DNA from: Oceanospirillaceae bacterium | GTDB lineage: Bacteria > Pseudomonadota > Gammaproteobacteria > Pseudomonadales > Oceanobacteraceae | Assembly (NCBI GenBank): GCA_002724925.1 | Contig: PBQA01000028.1 | Span: 1 to 64,000, forward strand | DNA length: 64,000 nt | Direction: 5' to 3' | Notes under the pieces: generated by a model | What the model was told of the DNA's origin: nothing | What the model saw: only the letters and a program-made list of their open reading frames with translations | Databases searched by the model: none | Translations under genes and position numbers: made by a program | Shown: in pieces, positions 36,481 through 44,861 of the stretch | Layout of the letters: every line of letters begins with the position of its first letter | How positions within the stretch are numbered: the first letter of the stretch is position 1

Positions 36481-36975
36481 CTACTCCGGTTGCTGATAGT
36501 CACGGCCCTGGCTCATCCAGCGCATCACTACCTGCTCTGTTTCCTGATAATTATCGTCAAGATCACCCGTAATCAGGTGATCGAGGCGACCATCGGCATT
36601 GATCAACATAACCGCGGGCCGCTCTTCAAATACCCACCCCTGACGCCACTTGGGCTCATACTTCAGAACTGGAATACGCATATTCGGTGGTTGACGACTG
36701 CCTTTTGGCGTCCACACAAACCACCCCTTTAACCTCTCAATCTCCAGACTCTCAGCAAGGAGTTGATATCTGACGAGTCGCTCGGAGCATTCATTGCAGT
36801 CGCCAAGCCAGATTAACATCAGGTACGAACCCCGAGCCTCTTCTAGGCGCTGACCAAAACCGTTGGTCGCTGGCAGAGTGAAATCCGGAACCATGTCACC
36901 GGGCTTCAGACTTTCTGAAGCCTGCAGCTGGAGCGAAAAACAGATCAGTAATACAAGCCGAGTGAGATATCCCAC
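36481..36975 (-). CDS. Secreted thioredoxin/TlpA-like protein
   Basis: 164 residues. The start is a GTG at 36975 preceded by GGGGGA; the gene overlaps the barrel gene upstream by 31 bases. Signal peptide MGYLTRLVLLICFSLQLQA, then the redoxin core LKPGDMVPDFTLPATNG, the active-site pair C-N-E-C near residue 58 (LIWLGDCNECSERL) and the cis-proline strand RPAVMLINADG. It is probably a periplasmic oxidoreductase. In this operon it may form or protect the two-cysteine AgmX-type domain of the TonB-like protein (inference). The CNEC pair is unusual for TlpA. Confidence 0.82.
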   Translation of the reverse strand: MGYLTRLVLLICFSLQLQASESLKPGDMVPDFTLPATNGFGQRLEEARGSYLMLIWLGDCNECSERLVRYQLLAESLEIERLKGWFVWTPKGSRQPPNMRIPVLKYEPKWRQGWVFEERPAVMLINADGRLDHLITGDLDDNYQETEQVVMRWMSQGRDYQQPE

Positions 36976-37553
36976 TGCGTTCCCCCATCTGATTCAAGCG
37001 ACTGAAGACGTTCATCATCAACCAGAAACTCCCGCACGCCTATTCCCGTCCAGATGCGCTCACCATGAAACTGAACATTCATGCCGAGAGACGCATAGCG
37101 ACCGCTGGTATCACCCGAATGTTGCTCGCCTGCGTTCAGTTCTGCCGCAAGCACCCAGGGTACCGCACGAACGCCGCTAGTGCTGGCCGTCCCCTGAAGC
37201 AACGCGTAGCCCGCGCCGGCGGAGTAACGCAGCAGCTCTTCATCATCACTGCGCACCTCCTGGCCGTCGTTAATCACAGCGCGTGTGCTGAACTGGCCAA
37301 GCTGAGCTTCGCCCAGCAGATACCATTTTTCACCGGCGAAATAGCGTGCAGTAAAAAGAATGCCGGGTTGTGAATCGTTGTTGTATGCCAGCGTATTCGC
37401 ATAACCAACACTAAAAATACCGTGCTCGACTTCTGTATCACCTAAATCATCCAGGCCGTTTCTCTGATTACCTGGGCTGAACACCTCGGCCGCAGCAGTG
37501 AACGACCACAACGTCATACCAGCAAGGCCCACCACCCGCGTAAAAGAATTCAT
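36945..37553 (-). CDS. Small outer-membrane beta-barrel protein
   Basis: 202 residues from MNSFTRVVGLAG (GGAG nine bases upstream; the start overlaps the SH3-gene stop as ATGA). Signal peptide ends SFTAAAE. The mature part alternates hydrophobic and polar residues in about eight strands, such as GILFTARYFAGEKWYLLGEA and IWTGIGVREFLVD, and ends in aromatic LGLYY, the usual barrel signal. The size suits an 8-stranded OmpA/OmpW-like barrel. Glt machines also contain small barrels (GltA, GltB, GltH); similarity is by type, not by sequence. Confidence 0.8.
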   Translation of the reverse strand: MNSFTRVVGLAGMTLWSFTAAAEVFSPGNQRNGLDDLGDTEVEHGIFSVGYANTLAYNNDSQPGILFTARYFAGEKWYLLGEAQLGQFSTRAVINDGQEVRSDDEELLRYSAGAGYALLQGTASTSGVRAVPWVLAAELNAGEQHSGDTSGRYASLGMNVQFHGERIWTGIGVREFLVDDERLQSLESDGGTQWDISLGLYY

Positions 37554-38260
37554 AAACGTAATCTCCAAACTAGCGATGCTGATCTGTGCGTCGTCATATC
37601 ACTGTCTAATGTCGTACCAACCTCACCCCGAGCCCCAACCTCGAAATAGCGGGCGACGCGCCACATAGCTTCGACGCCCACGCCGCCTACCCACGTTGAT
37701 TCAGCGGTATCTGACCAATGTGTATTCCCACGTTCACTCTGGGCGTAGCCTGCAAAAGCATTCCAACTGAATGTGAGGTAATCGGCCGGCTGGGCGAATT
37801 GGGTGATTACTCCCGCGTCCAGTAACGACCACGCGGAATCTCCTTCAGGAGCGCGAGTGTAGCGTACGGAACCATATTCTCCGAGGACAGGAAACAGCCA
37901 ACCGACAGAATAGGCGCTCGCTGTTGAAAGGGTCAGTTCGAGGCGATGTTTCCCGGGTCGCGCGTCATTCACGAGCTTCCAGAGTTCGTCACGAGGGAAA
38001 GTTTCGAGTAGGTGAAGATCATCAACGTGCAGCCAACCACTATTTCGTCCGTCCGTCGCTTTAACCCAGCTGCCACGACGTGCGACAACATCCAGACGAC
38101 GATAAGGTGTGACTTCGTAAATCACAGGGAAGGCCTCTGATGGCCCATTCCGCAAACCGATATACACCTGCTCAGCAGTAGCCGGTTGAGCAATCCCCAG
38201 AGTGATTACTGTTGTAATCAGCAATATCAGCAGTGGTGAAAACAAGCGCATCGCCTGCAT
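37550..38260 (-). CDS. SH3-domain plus beta-barrel-like envelope protein
   Basis: 236 residues from MQAMRLFSPLL, with AGGA eight bases upstream. Signal peptide to QPATAEQ. Residues 30-85 form a bacterial SH3 domain (VYIGLRNGPSEAFPVIYEVT, RGSWVKATDGRNSGWLHVDD), a fold that often binds peptidoglycan. From about residue 105 the chain looks like outer-membrane barrel strands (LTLSTASAYSVGWLFPVLGE) and ends SASLVWRLRL. This would tether an outer-membrane protein to the cell wall. It is the first gene of the 12-gene operon, 72 bases after the MoxR/VWA pair. Confidence 0.78.
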   Translation of the reverse strand: MQAMRLFSPLLILLITTVITLGIAQPATAEQVYIGLRNGPSEAFPVIYEVTPYRRLDVVARRGSWVKATDGRNSGWLHVDDLHLLETFPRDELWKLVNDARPGKHRLELTLSTASAYSVGWLFPVLGEYGSVRYTRAPEGDSAWSLLDAGVITQFAQPADYLTFSWNAFAGYAQSERGNTHWSDTAESTWVGGVGVEAMWRVARYFEVGARGEVGTTLDSDMTTHRSASLVWRLRL

Positions 38261-38340
38261 GTAAAACATCCTGCAAATCTTTTATTATTTTCCGGCGGCG
38301 CCAACGTTCTCTGGCAAACCCACCGATTTTTAATTTTCAG

Positions 38341-39522
38341 CTACTTGCTGAGAAACCTCATTGCATCCTCAAGACCAGACAAGGTCATGGGATACATTTT
38401 ATCTTTGACCAAAGAACGTATCGCACCCAGCGAGCCGCCATTCCCCCAATGGTCTTCTGGTGCCGGGTTCAACCAGACCAGTTTATCGAAATGGTTCGCC
38501 ATACGTTCCATCCAGACAGCGCCGGGTTCTTCATTCCAATGTTCAACACTGCCGCCTGCATGCGTAACCTCATAAGGTGCCATCATGGCGTCACCGACGA
38601 AGATAACCCGGTAATCCTGTCCATACTTGCGCAAAATGTCCCAAGTTTCTGTGCGCTCGTTCATACGACGAATGTTATTTTTCCACACCGACTCGTACAG
38701 GCAGTTATGAAAATAAAAGGTTTCCATATGCTTGAATTCGGTGCGTGCAGCGGAGAACAGCTCTTCACAGACGCGGACATGCGGATCCATGGAGCCACCA
38801 ACATCAAAGAAAAGCAGCACTTTAACGGCATTATGACGCTCGGGAACCATCTTAATGTCCAGCATACCGGCATTTCGGGCGGTAGAGCTGATGGTGTCGT
38901 TCATATCAAGCTCATCGGCTGCACCCTGTCGCGCAAAGCGGCGCAGACGCCTCAGGGCAACCTTGATATTACGAATACCTAGCTGAACGTTATCGTCCAA
39001 ATTCTTATAGTTACGCTGTTCCCAGACTTTCGCTGCCTTTTTATGGCGCGACCTGTTCTGATCAATACGAACACCTTCGGGATTGTAACCCTCGGAGCCG
39101 AACGGTGATGTACCGCCCGTACCAATCATTTTGTTACCGCCCTGGTGGCGCTTCTTCTGCTCTTCCAGACGCTCCTGCAGAGTCTTCATAAGCTCATCAA
39201 AGCCACCAAGAGATTCAATCTTGGCCATTTCGTCTTCAGAGAGCAGCTTCTCCATTTCTTTCCGCATCCACTCTGCAGGAATACTGGCATCGTCGAACAA
39301 CGACGGCATTGCCTCTATGCCCTCAAAGTATGCGGCGAATGCCTTATCGAACTTGTCGTAATGCTTTTCGTCCTTCACGAGGATCAGCCGCGCAAGCGCG
39401 TAAAACTCCTCAAGGTCAGCAAATGCCACCCGCGCCTGAACAGCTTCAACGAGATCAAGGTACTCGCGAATGGAGCACGGCACTTTCGCACGACGAACGG
39501 TGTCGAAAAAGTCGATCAGCAT
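38341..39522 (-). CDS. CoxE-type VWA-domain protein
   Basis: 393 residues, cytoplasmic. N-terminal helical region (FFDTVRRAKVPCSIREYLDL), a basic middle, then a von Willebrand A domain near residues 215-390 with a MIDAS-like VLLFFDVGGSMDPHVRVCEE and GDAMMAPYE. CoxE-family proteins work with MoxR-type AAA ATPases to assemble or remodel protein complexes or insert metal cofactors. It lies two bases after the MoxR gene, the standard pair. Its client may be the adjacent trans-envelope machine or the larger VWA protein. Confidence 0.9.
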   Translation of the reverse strand: MLIDFFDTVRRAKVPCSIREYLDLVEAVQARVAFADLEEFYALARLILVKDEKHYDKFDKAFAAYFEGIEAMPSLFDDASIPAEWMRKEMEKLLSEDEMAKIESLGGFDELMKTLQERLEEQKKRHQGGNKMIGTGGTSPFGSEGYNPEGVRIDQNRSRHKKAAKVWEQRNYKNLDDNVQLGIRNIKVALRRLRRFARQGAADELDMNDTISSTARNAGMLDIKMVPERHNAVKVLLFFDVGGSMDPHVRVCEELFSAARTEFKHMETFYFHNCLYESVWKNNIRRMNERTETWDILRKYGQDYRVIFVGDAMMAPYEVTHAGGSVEHWNEEPGAVWMERMANHFDKLVWLNPAPEDHWGNGGSLGAIRSLVKDKMYPMTLSGLEDAMRFLSK

Positions 39523-39524
39523 GA

Positions 39525-40367
39525 TCAGCCCCGGCGGCGACTCATAAAGGCGAGGCGCTCAAGCAAATGGACATCCTGCTCGTTCTTAACGAGTGCACCA
39601 GCCATCGGCGGAATTGCCTTAGTCGTATCGTGGTTACGCAGCAATTCAACCCCCAGCTCATCTGCCATCAGTAATTTCAGCCAGTCAACCAGTTCTGATG
39701 TTGAAGGCTTCTTCTTCAGGCCTGGCACTTTGCGCACATCGAAGAATACCTCAAGTGCGTCATTGACCAGTTCCGCCTGAATGTTCGGAAAGTGTACGTC
39801 AACAATGGCCTTCATCGTTTCGCGATCCGGGAAATCGATATAGTGGAAGAAACAACGACGCAGAAATGCATCAGGCAGTTCCTTCTCGTTATTACTGGTA
39901 ATCAGAATAATCGGGCGGTGCTTGGCAACAATCCGTTCCTGAGTCTCGTACACGAAGAATTCCATCTTATCGATCTCCAGCAGGAGGTCGTTCGGAAACT
40001 CGATATCGGCCTTGTCGATTTCATCAATCAGCAGCACAACAGGCTTGTCCGCCTCGAACGCCTCCCAAAGCTTACCTTTCACGATGTAATTAGAAATATC
40101 GTTTACACCGTCAACGCCAAGCTGCGAGTCACGCAGTCGACTGACCGCATCGTACTCGTATAACCCCTGATGGGCTTTAGTCGTACTTTTGATGTGCCAT
40201 TGGATAAGGTCAGTGCCTAATGAAGTGGCCAATTGCTCTGCCAGCATTGTCTTACCGGTTCCCGGCTCACCCTTGAGCAGAAGTGGACGCTGCAAAGTGA
40301 TTGCTGCATTGACTGCCATTTGCAGCTCAGGTGTCGCTACGTATTCGCCGGTACCCTGGAATTTCAT
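39525..40367 (-). CDS. MoxR-family AAA+ ATPase
   Basis: 280 residues. Walker A GEPGTGKTMLAEQLA near residue 37, Walker B VVLLIDEIDKADIEFPNDLL, sensor 1 ITSNNEKELPDAFLRRCFFH, and the lid domain up to the end. MoxR ATPases are chaperones that act through VWA partners. The next gene downstream is such a partner. Starts ATGAAATTCCAGG, with TCCTG upstream. No signal or membrane segment. Confidence 0.94.
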   Translation of the reverse strand: MKFQGTGEYVATPELQMAVNAAITLQRPLLLKGEPGTGKTMLAEQLATSLGTDLIQWHIKSTTKAHQGLYEYDAVSRLRDSQLGVDGVNDISNYIVKGKLWEAFEADKPVVLLIDEIDKADIEFPNDLLLEIDKMEFFVYETQERIVAKHRPIILITSNNEKELPDAFLRRCFFHYIDFPDRETMKAIVDVHFPNIQAELVNDALEVFFDVRKVPGLKKKPSTSELVDWLKLLMADELGVELLRNHDTTKAIPPMAGALVKNEQDVHLLERLAFMSRRRG

Positions 40368-40490
40368 CAGGACTTAACCTCTCGATCTCTGATTCTTGAC
40401 TGGCCAGAGTATAAGGAGGCGTGTTTGGTACAGCAAGGCAAGACCAGAAAAAGGCTTTAAAATCAGACAGAAAGGGGAAATTGTACAGAA

Positions 40491-40514
40491 GGCGCCTCCG
40501 GTATCGGAGGCGCC
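40491..40514 (-). terminator. Strong hairpin terminator after the large VWA gene
   Basis: GGCGCCTCCG, GTAT, CGGAGGCGCC: ten-pair GC-rich stem, 15 bases past the VWA stop. The following minus-strand tract (TTCTGTACAATTT) is only moderately T-rich. It separates the VWA/three-TM operon from the MoxR operon. Confidence 0.7.
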
Positions 40515-40528
40515 GCGCGTGAAACAGG

Positions 40529-42736
40529 CTATTCCTTTTTATCGTCTGGGAGGTCGAACTCCCCCCAGTCATCATCGTCATCGGCAGACTCTGCTGCATC
40601 GGCAGCTGGCTCAGGGCTTCCCATGTCAGTATCGCCGCCCATAGACGCAGTCACGCGACTTTCTTCCTCAGCAGCTGGGATTTCCTCTTCCTCTGCGCCG
40701 TCAAAGTTATCGAAGTCCGCTGAGTCCAGGTCGGCGTCATCAAGCTGGCCTGTTTCAAGATCCAGCGACTCACGGGCCGCAACATCCTCCGGGCTTTCTG
40801 CCTTTCCTTTGCGCCGCATCAACCACCACCATGCCAGACCACCTAGAAGCGCCAGGTTCGCTACACCCAGTAGTACGTAAATCCACCAGGCGACGCCAGA
40901 CTCTTCTTCGGTTTCAACTTCTTCTGTCGCAACCTGCTCGCTATACCTCGCCGCAAGGTCGGGGACGACTTCCTCTGGTGCCGGAGTACTCACATCCTGC
41001 GAAGGCACCTCTTCAGATTGAGGTTGCTCTTGCTTAGATTGATTATCAGGCGACGCAGCGGATTCTGCAGCACCCCCCTCGTTTTCGGCGGGATCATCTT
41101 CCGAACTGGCCGTGCCTGCGACTTGCGGCTGCTCAGGCATCATAGATGCCAAGGCCGCTCTTTCAGGAGCACTTTCAGACACAAGAGGAAAAGTCACAGG
41201 GATGCTCTCGGGTTTACTTTTGAATGTCTTACCGCTGGCAGACACTCCCCGAATATTAAGCATGATCTCGTAGTTCCCCGGCCCCTTGTCGGCCATGAGC
41301 GCCAACTCCCAGGCATCGTTTTCTCCCGAATACTCCATCGCATTAATCATGGAACTGCCATCCGGGCTCGATATTCTGGAAATCACACGTGACAAACTGG
41401 TATCAACGAGGTCGCTCTGAGGGTAAACACGCACATTAAGAATTTGCTGATTCACATCGGGCTCAACCTCCACGCGCATCGGCTCTGCCAGTGTCGCCGT
41501 CAGGACCTGCTTACGCTCAAATGTACGCCCCTGGGCGTTAATCTCGAGTCGGTACTCCCCTGGCTGATTCAATCGACTGAGAGTCTCTCTGAAGATACCG
41601 TCAACTGGGAGGCTTTCCGGGTCGGACAACAACTTACTTCCGGTGCGCCCATCGGGGGCTGTGACCTGCAGGCTGACATCCGTCAACTGCAGAATGGTTT
41701 CTTCATCGACCGTTTCACCCTCATTTTCAAGGGACATTTCGAGCTGAACTGGTACACCTGAAAACAAACTCCCCGGAAGCCCCGTCACTTTCAATTTGAG
41801 ATCCGATAAGATCTGCACACGACTGTCTGGCGCGACATCAGCGTCGGCAGCCCATTCTCCGTCCTCGGGAGATTTAACGGTAATCAGGTCAAAATTAAGA
41901 TCATGATGCCAGCGAACATCCGCAGAGGTCGCCGCAGAATTCTGAGAGATACGCAAACCTGAAGGCGACACCAGCTCTGTAGGTTTACTGGAAGCCGCTC
42001 TGAAGATCAGCGCGGTAAATTCGTTAACGCTTGGATCAATATTGAAGGTATTACCAACAAGCGGGACCTGCTCGCTTGGTACCGCGCGATCAAATGCTTT
42101 CAGGAAAGCAGGCATCAGTTCGTCATTAGTATGGGCTTTCAGGGCGAGACCGTCGGTTTCCATAGCCAACTGCCCAAGCATGGAGACATCGGCAGCGTCC
42201 GATAATGCGAGCGTGTGAATGCGGACATTCTTCGACATGTACTCAGGAAGAACGGCGCTGATGAGCCTTTCGCGAGCGGCAGTATTCGCCGCTGTCTCCG
42301 GGTCACCACCGGAGGTATCCATATCAATCCGACCGTCGGTCAGAAGAATGACTGTCTGATCAAACTGACTGTTCTGAGTTGCCTCGTAAAGTGCTCGGTC
42401 AAGGGCATCCACGAGATTTGTATTGAGGCCAACTGAACTGATATCCCCACTCGCCGCACGTGCCTTCTGGCGCCAGGCTTCATCTACCGTACCCAGGGGA
42501 ACCAACATATTTACGTAACGTCCGAAGGTCCATACGCCTGCACGGGCCCCCTCCGGCAGAAGTTCCGTCAACAGATTCAGTGCAGGGCGTCTGAGGTTCT
42601 CCGGGTCCGTTTCCTTCATACTGCCAGAGATGTCGATCACGATTCGTACATCCGGCGCAGGTCCCTCGTCGGCCCAAACACTTACGGACAAGAGGGTAAA
42701 CAGTACCGTCAGGCAAATCGTTCGGAAAAACAGCAT
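40529..42736 (-). CDS. Large VWA-domain membrane protein
   Basis: 735 residues from MLFFRTICLTVLFTLLSVSV (signal peptide; GGAG upstream). An ATG 30 bases earlier would bury this signal. The VWA domain, residues 25-210, has a perfect MIDAS DISGSMKE and VILLTDGRID. Beta-sandwich domains follow (LKLKVTGLPGSLFSGVPVQL, PGEYRLEINAQGRTFERKQV), then a Pro/Glu/Ser linker, one membrane helix near 620-645 (WWIYVLLGVANLALLGGLAW) and a strongly acidic cytoplasmic tail. It resembles the gammaproteobacterial family filed as TIGR03503 (from memory). It probably senses or binds a ligand in the periplasm. Confidence 0.85.
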   Translation of the reverse strand: MLFFRTICLTVLFTLLSVSVWADEGPAPDVRIVIDISGSMKETDPENLRRPALNLLTELLPEGARAGVWTFGRYVNMLVPLGTVDEAWRQKARAASGDISSVGLNTNLVDALDRALYEATQNSQFDQTVILLTDGRIDMDTSGGDPETAANTAARERLISAVLPEYMSKNVRIHTLALSDAADVSMLGQLAMETDGLALKAHTNDELMPAFLKAFDRAVPSEQVPLVGNTFNIDPSVNEFTALIFRAASSKPTELVSPSGLRISQNSAATSADVRWHHDLNFDLITVKSPEDGEWAADADVAPDSRVQILSDLKLKVTGLPGSLFSGVPVQLEMSLENEGETVDEETILQLTDVSLQVTAPDGRTGSKLLSDPESLPVDGIFRETLSRLNQPGEYRLEINAQGRTFERKQVLTATLAEPMRVEVEPDVNQQILNVRVYPQSDLVDTSLSRVISRISSPDGSSMINAMEYSGENDAWELALMADKGPGNYEIMLNIRGVSASGKTFKSKPESIPVTFPLVSESAPERAALASMMPEQPQVAGTASSEDDPAENEGGAAESAASPDNQSKQEQPQSEEVPSQDVSTPAPEEVVPDLAARYSEQVATEEVETEEESGVAWWIYVLLGVANLALLGGLAWWWLMRRKGKAESPEDVAARESLDLETGQLDDADLDSADFDNFDGAEEEEIPAAEEESRVTASMGGDTDMGSPEPAADAAESADDDDDWGEFDLPDDKKE

Positions 42737-42784
42737 AGAAGCTCCGACTCCCTTTAACTCAGTCAAAATCCAGCTCAGTCAAAA

Positions 42785-43453
42785 TCAGAGGCTATTTTCG
42801 AGAACACGACGACCTTTCTCTGTGATGTGCCAACGCACACCATTTTTACCACTGACCTTACCGGCCAGACTTCGGGTCGTCAGTACATGCAGTGTTTTAA
42901 GAACAGTAGATTCTTCCTGATTACACTCACGACACACCCCCGCCAGAGATCGGAAGATATACCGGCCATTCGACAGAATCTTGAGGATTTGGGTAGACGT
43001 GGTGTCCAGCTCCTCGGATACGTTTGCCATTTGCGGGTCATAGCCGCTCATGTCCTTCTCGGTTTCTGTATCAATCAAAGGAAGAAGCTCATTCTGAATG
43101 ATACGCAAATCCTGTTCGACTTCTTCTGAACGCTGACGAGCTACGTTCGCTTCGTTGAGAATCCGGTCCGACATGTTATCGATAACAAATCGGCTAAGCA
43201 GCGCAGAAACAAGACAGAAACCCGTAAAGATCAGCAGTTGCGAGGGATCACCCTGACTCTCCAGAACCAGCTCGCTGTTCACCATATCCAGAACAACCGG
43301 TACCAGGAAAGATGCGCCCACACCGACCACCAGAAATCGCGGAAGGCTTGCCGAATCCGGGTCTTTATCACCGTACAGGTAAAAGTTCACCAGACCGCCG
43401 AAGATCCCTGCAAGAAGCATTACGGTAGCAAGAATGAATATATGGTTAGCCAT
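42785..43453 (-). CDS. Three-TM protein with C-terminal winged helix (YEATS-associated type)
   Basis: 222 residues. Three membrane helices (FILATVMLLAGIFGGLVNFY, LVVGVGASFLVPVVLDM, LLIFTGFCLVSALLSRFVI) form the module known from YEATS-linked membrane proteins. A coiled-coil stretch (NEANVARQRSEEVEQDLRII) leads to a C-terminal winged helix (ILKILSNGRYIFRSLAGVCR, GKVSGKNGVRWHITEKGRRV). This could be a membrane-bound DNA-binding regulator, or the winged helix may bind protein. It lies 48 bases before the large VWA gene and is probably co-transcribed with it. Confidence 0.82.
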   Translation of the reverse strand: MANHIFILATVMLLAGIFGGLVNFYLYGDKDPDSASLPRFLVVGVGASFLVPVVLDMVNSELVLESQGDPSQLLIFTGFCLVSALLSRFVIDNMSDRILNEANVARQRSEEVEQDLRIIQNELLPLIDTETEKDMSGYDPQMANVSEELDTTSTQILKILSNGRYIFRSLAGVCRECNQEESTVLKTLHVLTTRSLAGKVSGKNGVRWHITEKGRRVLENSL

Positions 43454-43518
43454 TTTCTAAACCCTCAGTAGCACCGCGAGGTGCCTGTGTCACTAATCAG
43501 ACATGCGTTTTAAATTCT

Positions 43519-43535
43519 GTGCCCAATCTGGGCAC
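43519..43535. promoter_or_regulatory. 7-bp inverted repeat upstream of the three-TM winged-helix gene
   Basis: GTGCCCA, ATC, TGGGCAC, 66 bases upstream of the ATG. No T run follows on either strand. It is a candidate operator; it may be bound by the winged-helix protein itself. Confidence 0.35.
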
Positions 43536-43689
43536 GGTATGAATTAAAACTAGCAAAGTTTTGAGAGTTAGCCAGAAAAGTACGTATCAGCGTGTAAGTC
43601 ACAGCAGAACTAAGATACAGGTAGGACACGGAAGCATGTTCTGTTGTGGCACAACGAGCACGCTGGCAGGCAAAAAGACGTTGACTTAC

Positions 43690-43712
43690 GGGCAAGGCAC
43701 CAGGCCTTGCCC
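43690..43712 (-). terminator. Hairpin after the small membrane-protein gene
   Basis: GGGCAAGGC, ACCAG loop, GCCTTGCCC, six bases past the stop at 43718. A TCTTTTTG tract lies about 14 bases after the stem on the minus strand, so termination may be partial. Confidence 0.55.
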
Positions 43713-43717
43713 CTGAA

Positions 43718-44137
43718 TCAACGGAAAGGATTCCCCTTAACGGGCGCAGTCTTCCTGACCGCTTTCGCAGAAGGTTTATCCCCTTCTTTCTGCTTGTCAG
43801 GCTTGGGAGCAAGTCCTGCCAACAGGCCGACGAAAGTCACCGACAGAGCAATCCCCGCAGAGACTGCAAACCAGGGAATAAACGGCTCAAGCCCAGCCAC
43901 ACCCTCAGATATCAAAGCAAAAGGAGCAGCGATAAACCCAGGCGATAAGACTTCTGTATCAGCATCTGGAACAGGCACCGGCGTAAAAATAATGATGGCG
44001 CCTACAGCGCTGTAGATGTGGTAACCAATACCACGGGCCTTCACCCAGAACGCCATTTTTCCCCAACACCAGAACCCAAGCAGGCCTGCGAGAACATAAA
44101 CGGCCCAAAAGGCAAAATAATCAGTCAGGCTTTCCAT
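43718..44137 (-). CDS. Small inner-membrane protein of unknown function
   Basis: 139 residues with three likely membrane helices (FWAVYVLAGLLGFWCWGKMA, GYHIYSAVGAIIIFTPVPVP, WFAVSAGIALSVTFVGLLAG) and a basic, Lys/Pro-rich cytoplasmic tail. I do not recognise the family. It overlaps ycgN by 13 bases. In Pseudomonas a similar membrane protein follows the ycgL-ycgN-rnd genes (from memory), so it is probably conserved in gene order only. Confidence 0.72.
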   Translation of the reverse strand: MESLTDYFAFWAVYVLAGLLGFWCWGKMAFWVKARGIGYHIYSAVGAIIIFTPVPVPDADTEVLSPGFIAAPFALISEGVAGLEPFIPWFAVSAGIALSVTFVGLLAGLAPKPDKQKEGDKPSAKAVRKTAPVKGNPFR

Positions 44138-44568
44138 ATAATGTGATCTTCCCAGTCCTCTTCATTCACGAGATTATCGGCAATACCCTTACCTCGCAGT
44201 GAAATATCTGCACGATGCACAGACTCAGCATCTCCGCTGATAAGGGGATGCCACTCCTTGAGAGGCTTGCCCTCCGCAACCAGGCGATAACCGCAGGTCT
44301 CCGGTAGCCAATGAAACTCAGAGGCCTGCTCAGGTGTTAACCAGACACAATGAGGAACATGGGCCTGGCGTTCCTGATAGACGGTGCACTGGCAATTGCT
44401 TTTATCCATATAGCGACAGTGCACATCCGTGTAATAAACATCCCCACTGTCTTCGTCTTCGAGTTTATGCAAGCAACACAAAGCACAGCCATCACAGAGA
44501 GACTCCCACTGCTCACGGCTCATCTCGTTTAACGGCGTTGTTTCCCAGAAGCGCTTATCAGCACTCAT
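44125..44568 (-). CDS. ycgN: YcgN-family cysteine-cluster protein
   Basis: 147 residues. Family UPF0260. Cysteines follow the pattern CDGCALCC (residues about 25-32), then VHCRYMDKSNCQCTVYQERQ and PHCVWL, matching the Fe-S or zinc cluster arrangement of the family. The C-terminal half (LPETCGYRLVAEGKPLKEWH) is also standard. Biochemical role unknown. It overlaps ycgL by four bases and lies in the usual rnd-ycgL-ycgN order. Confidence 0.93.
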   Translation of the reverse strand: MSADKRFWETTPLNEMSREQWESLCDGCALCCLHKLEDEDSGDVYYTDVHCRYMDKSNCQCTVYQERQAHVPHCVWLTPEQASEFHWLPETCGYRLVAEGKPLKEWHPLISGDAESVHRADISLRGKGIADNLVNEEDWEDHIIWKA

Positions 44569-44858
44569 TCATCGTCCTTACGACAAAAGAGGTCAAGCAT
44601 ATAAGTCTCTTTAGCTGGAGGCATCTGCAGATAAAAACCCTTTTCTTCGATATCCGCCAGTACCTTTTCTGCATCGGCTCTACCGAGGTTTTTTTCTGGA
44701 GTGAGCAGTAAAGTCAGAGCCAGCTCGGGCTTACCAAACATCTCCATCAACTCTTCAGGCACTCTTGCCATACCCTCTTTTTTTTCAACGTAGAGGTACA
44801 TCTCATCCTTGCGACGTGTTTTATAAACGTCACACAATACGCGCTTATTCGCCGTCAT
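44565..44858 (-). CDS. ycgL: YcgL-domain protein
   Basis: 97 residues, complete YcgL domain: CDVYKTRRKDEMYLYVEKK, VPEELMEMFGKPELALTLLL and GFYLQMPPAKETYMLDLFCR. The function is not established. Placed three bases after rnd, as in most gammaproteobacteria. Confidence 0.93.
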   Translation of the reverse strand: MTANKRVLCDVYKTRRKDEMYLYVEKKEGMARVPEELMEMFGKPELALTLLLTPEKNLGRADAEKVLADIEEKGFYLQMPPAKETYMLDLFCRKDDE

Positions 44859-44861
44859 AAT

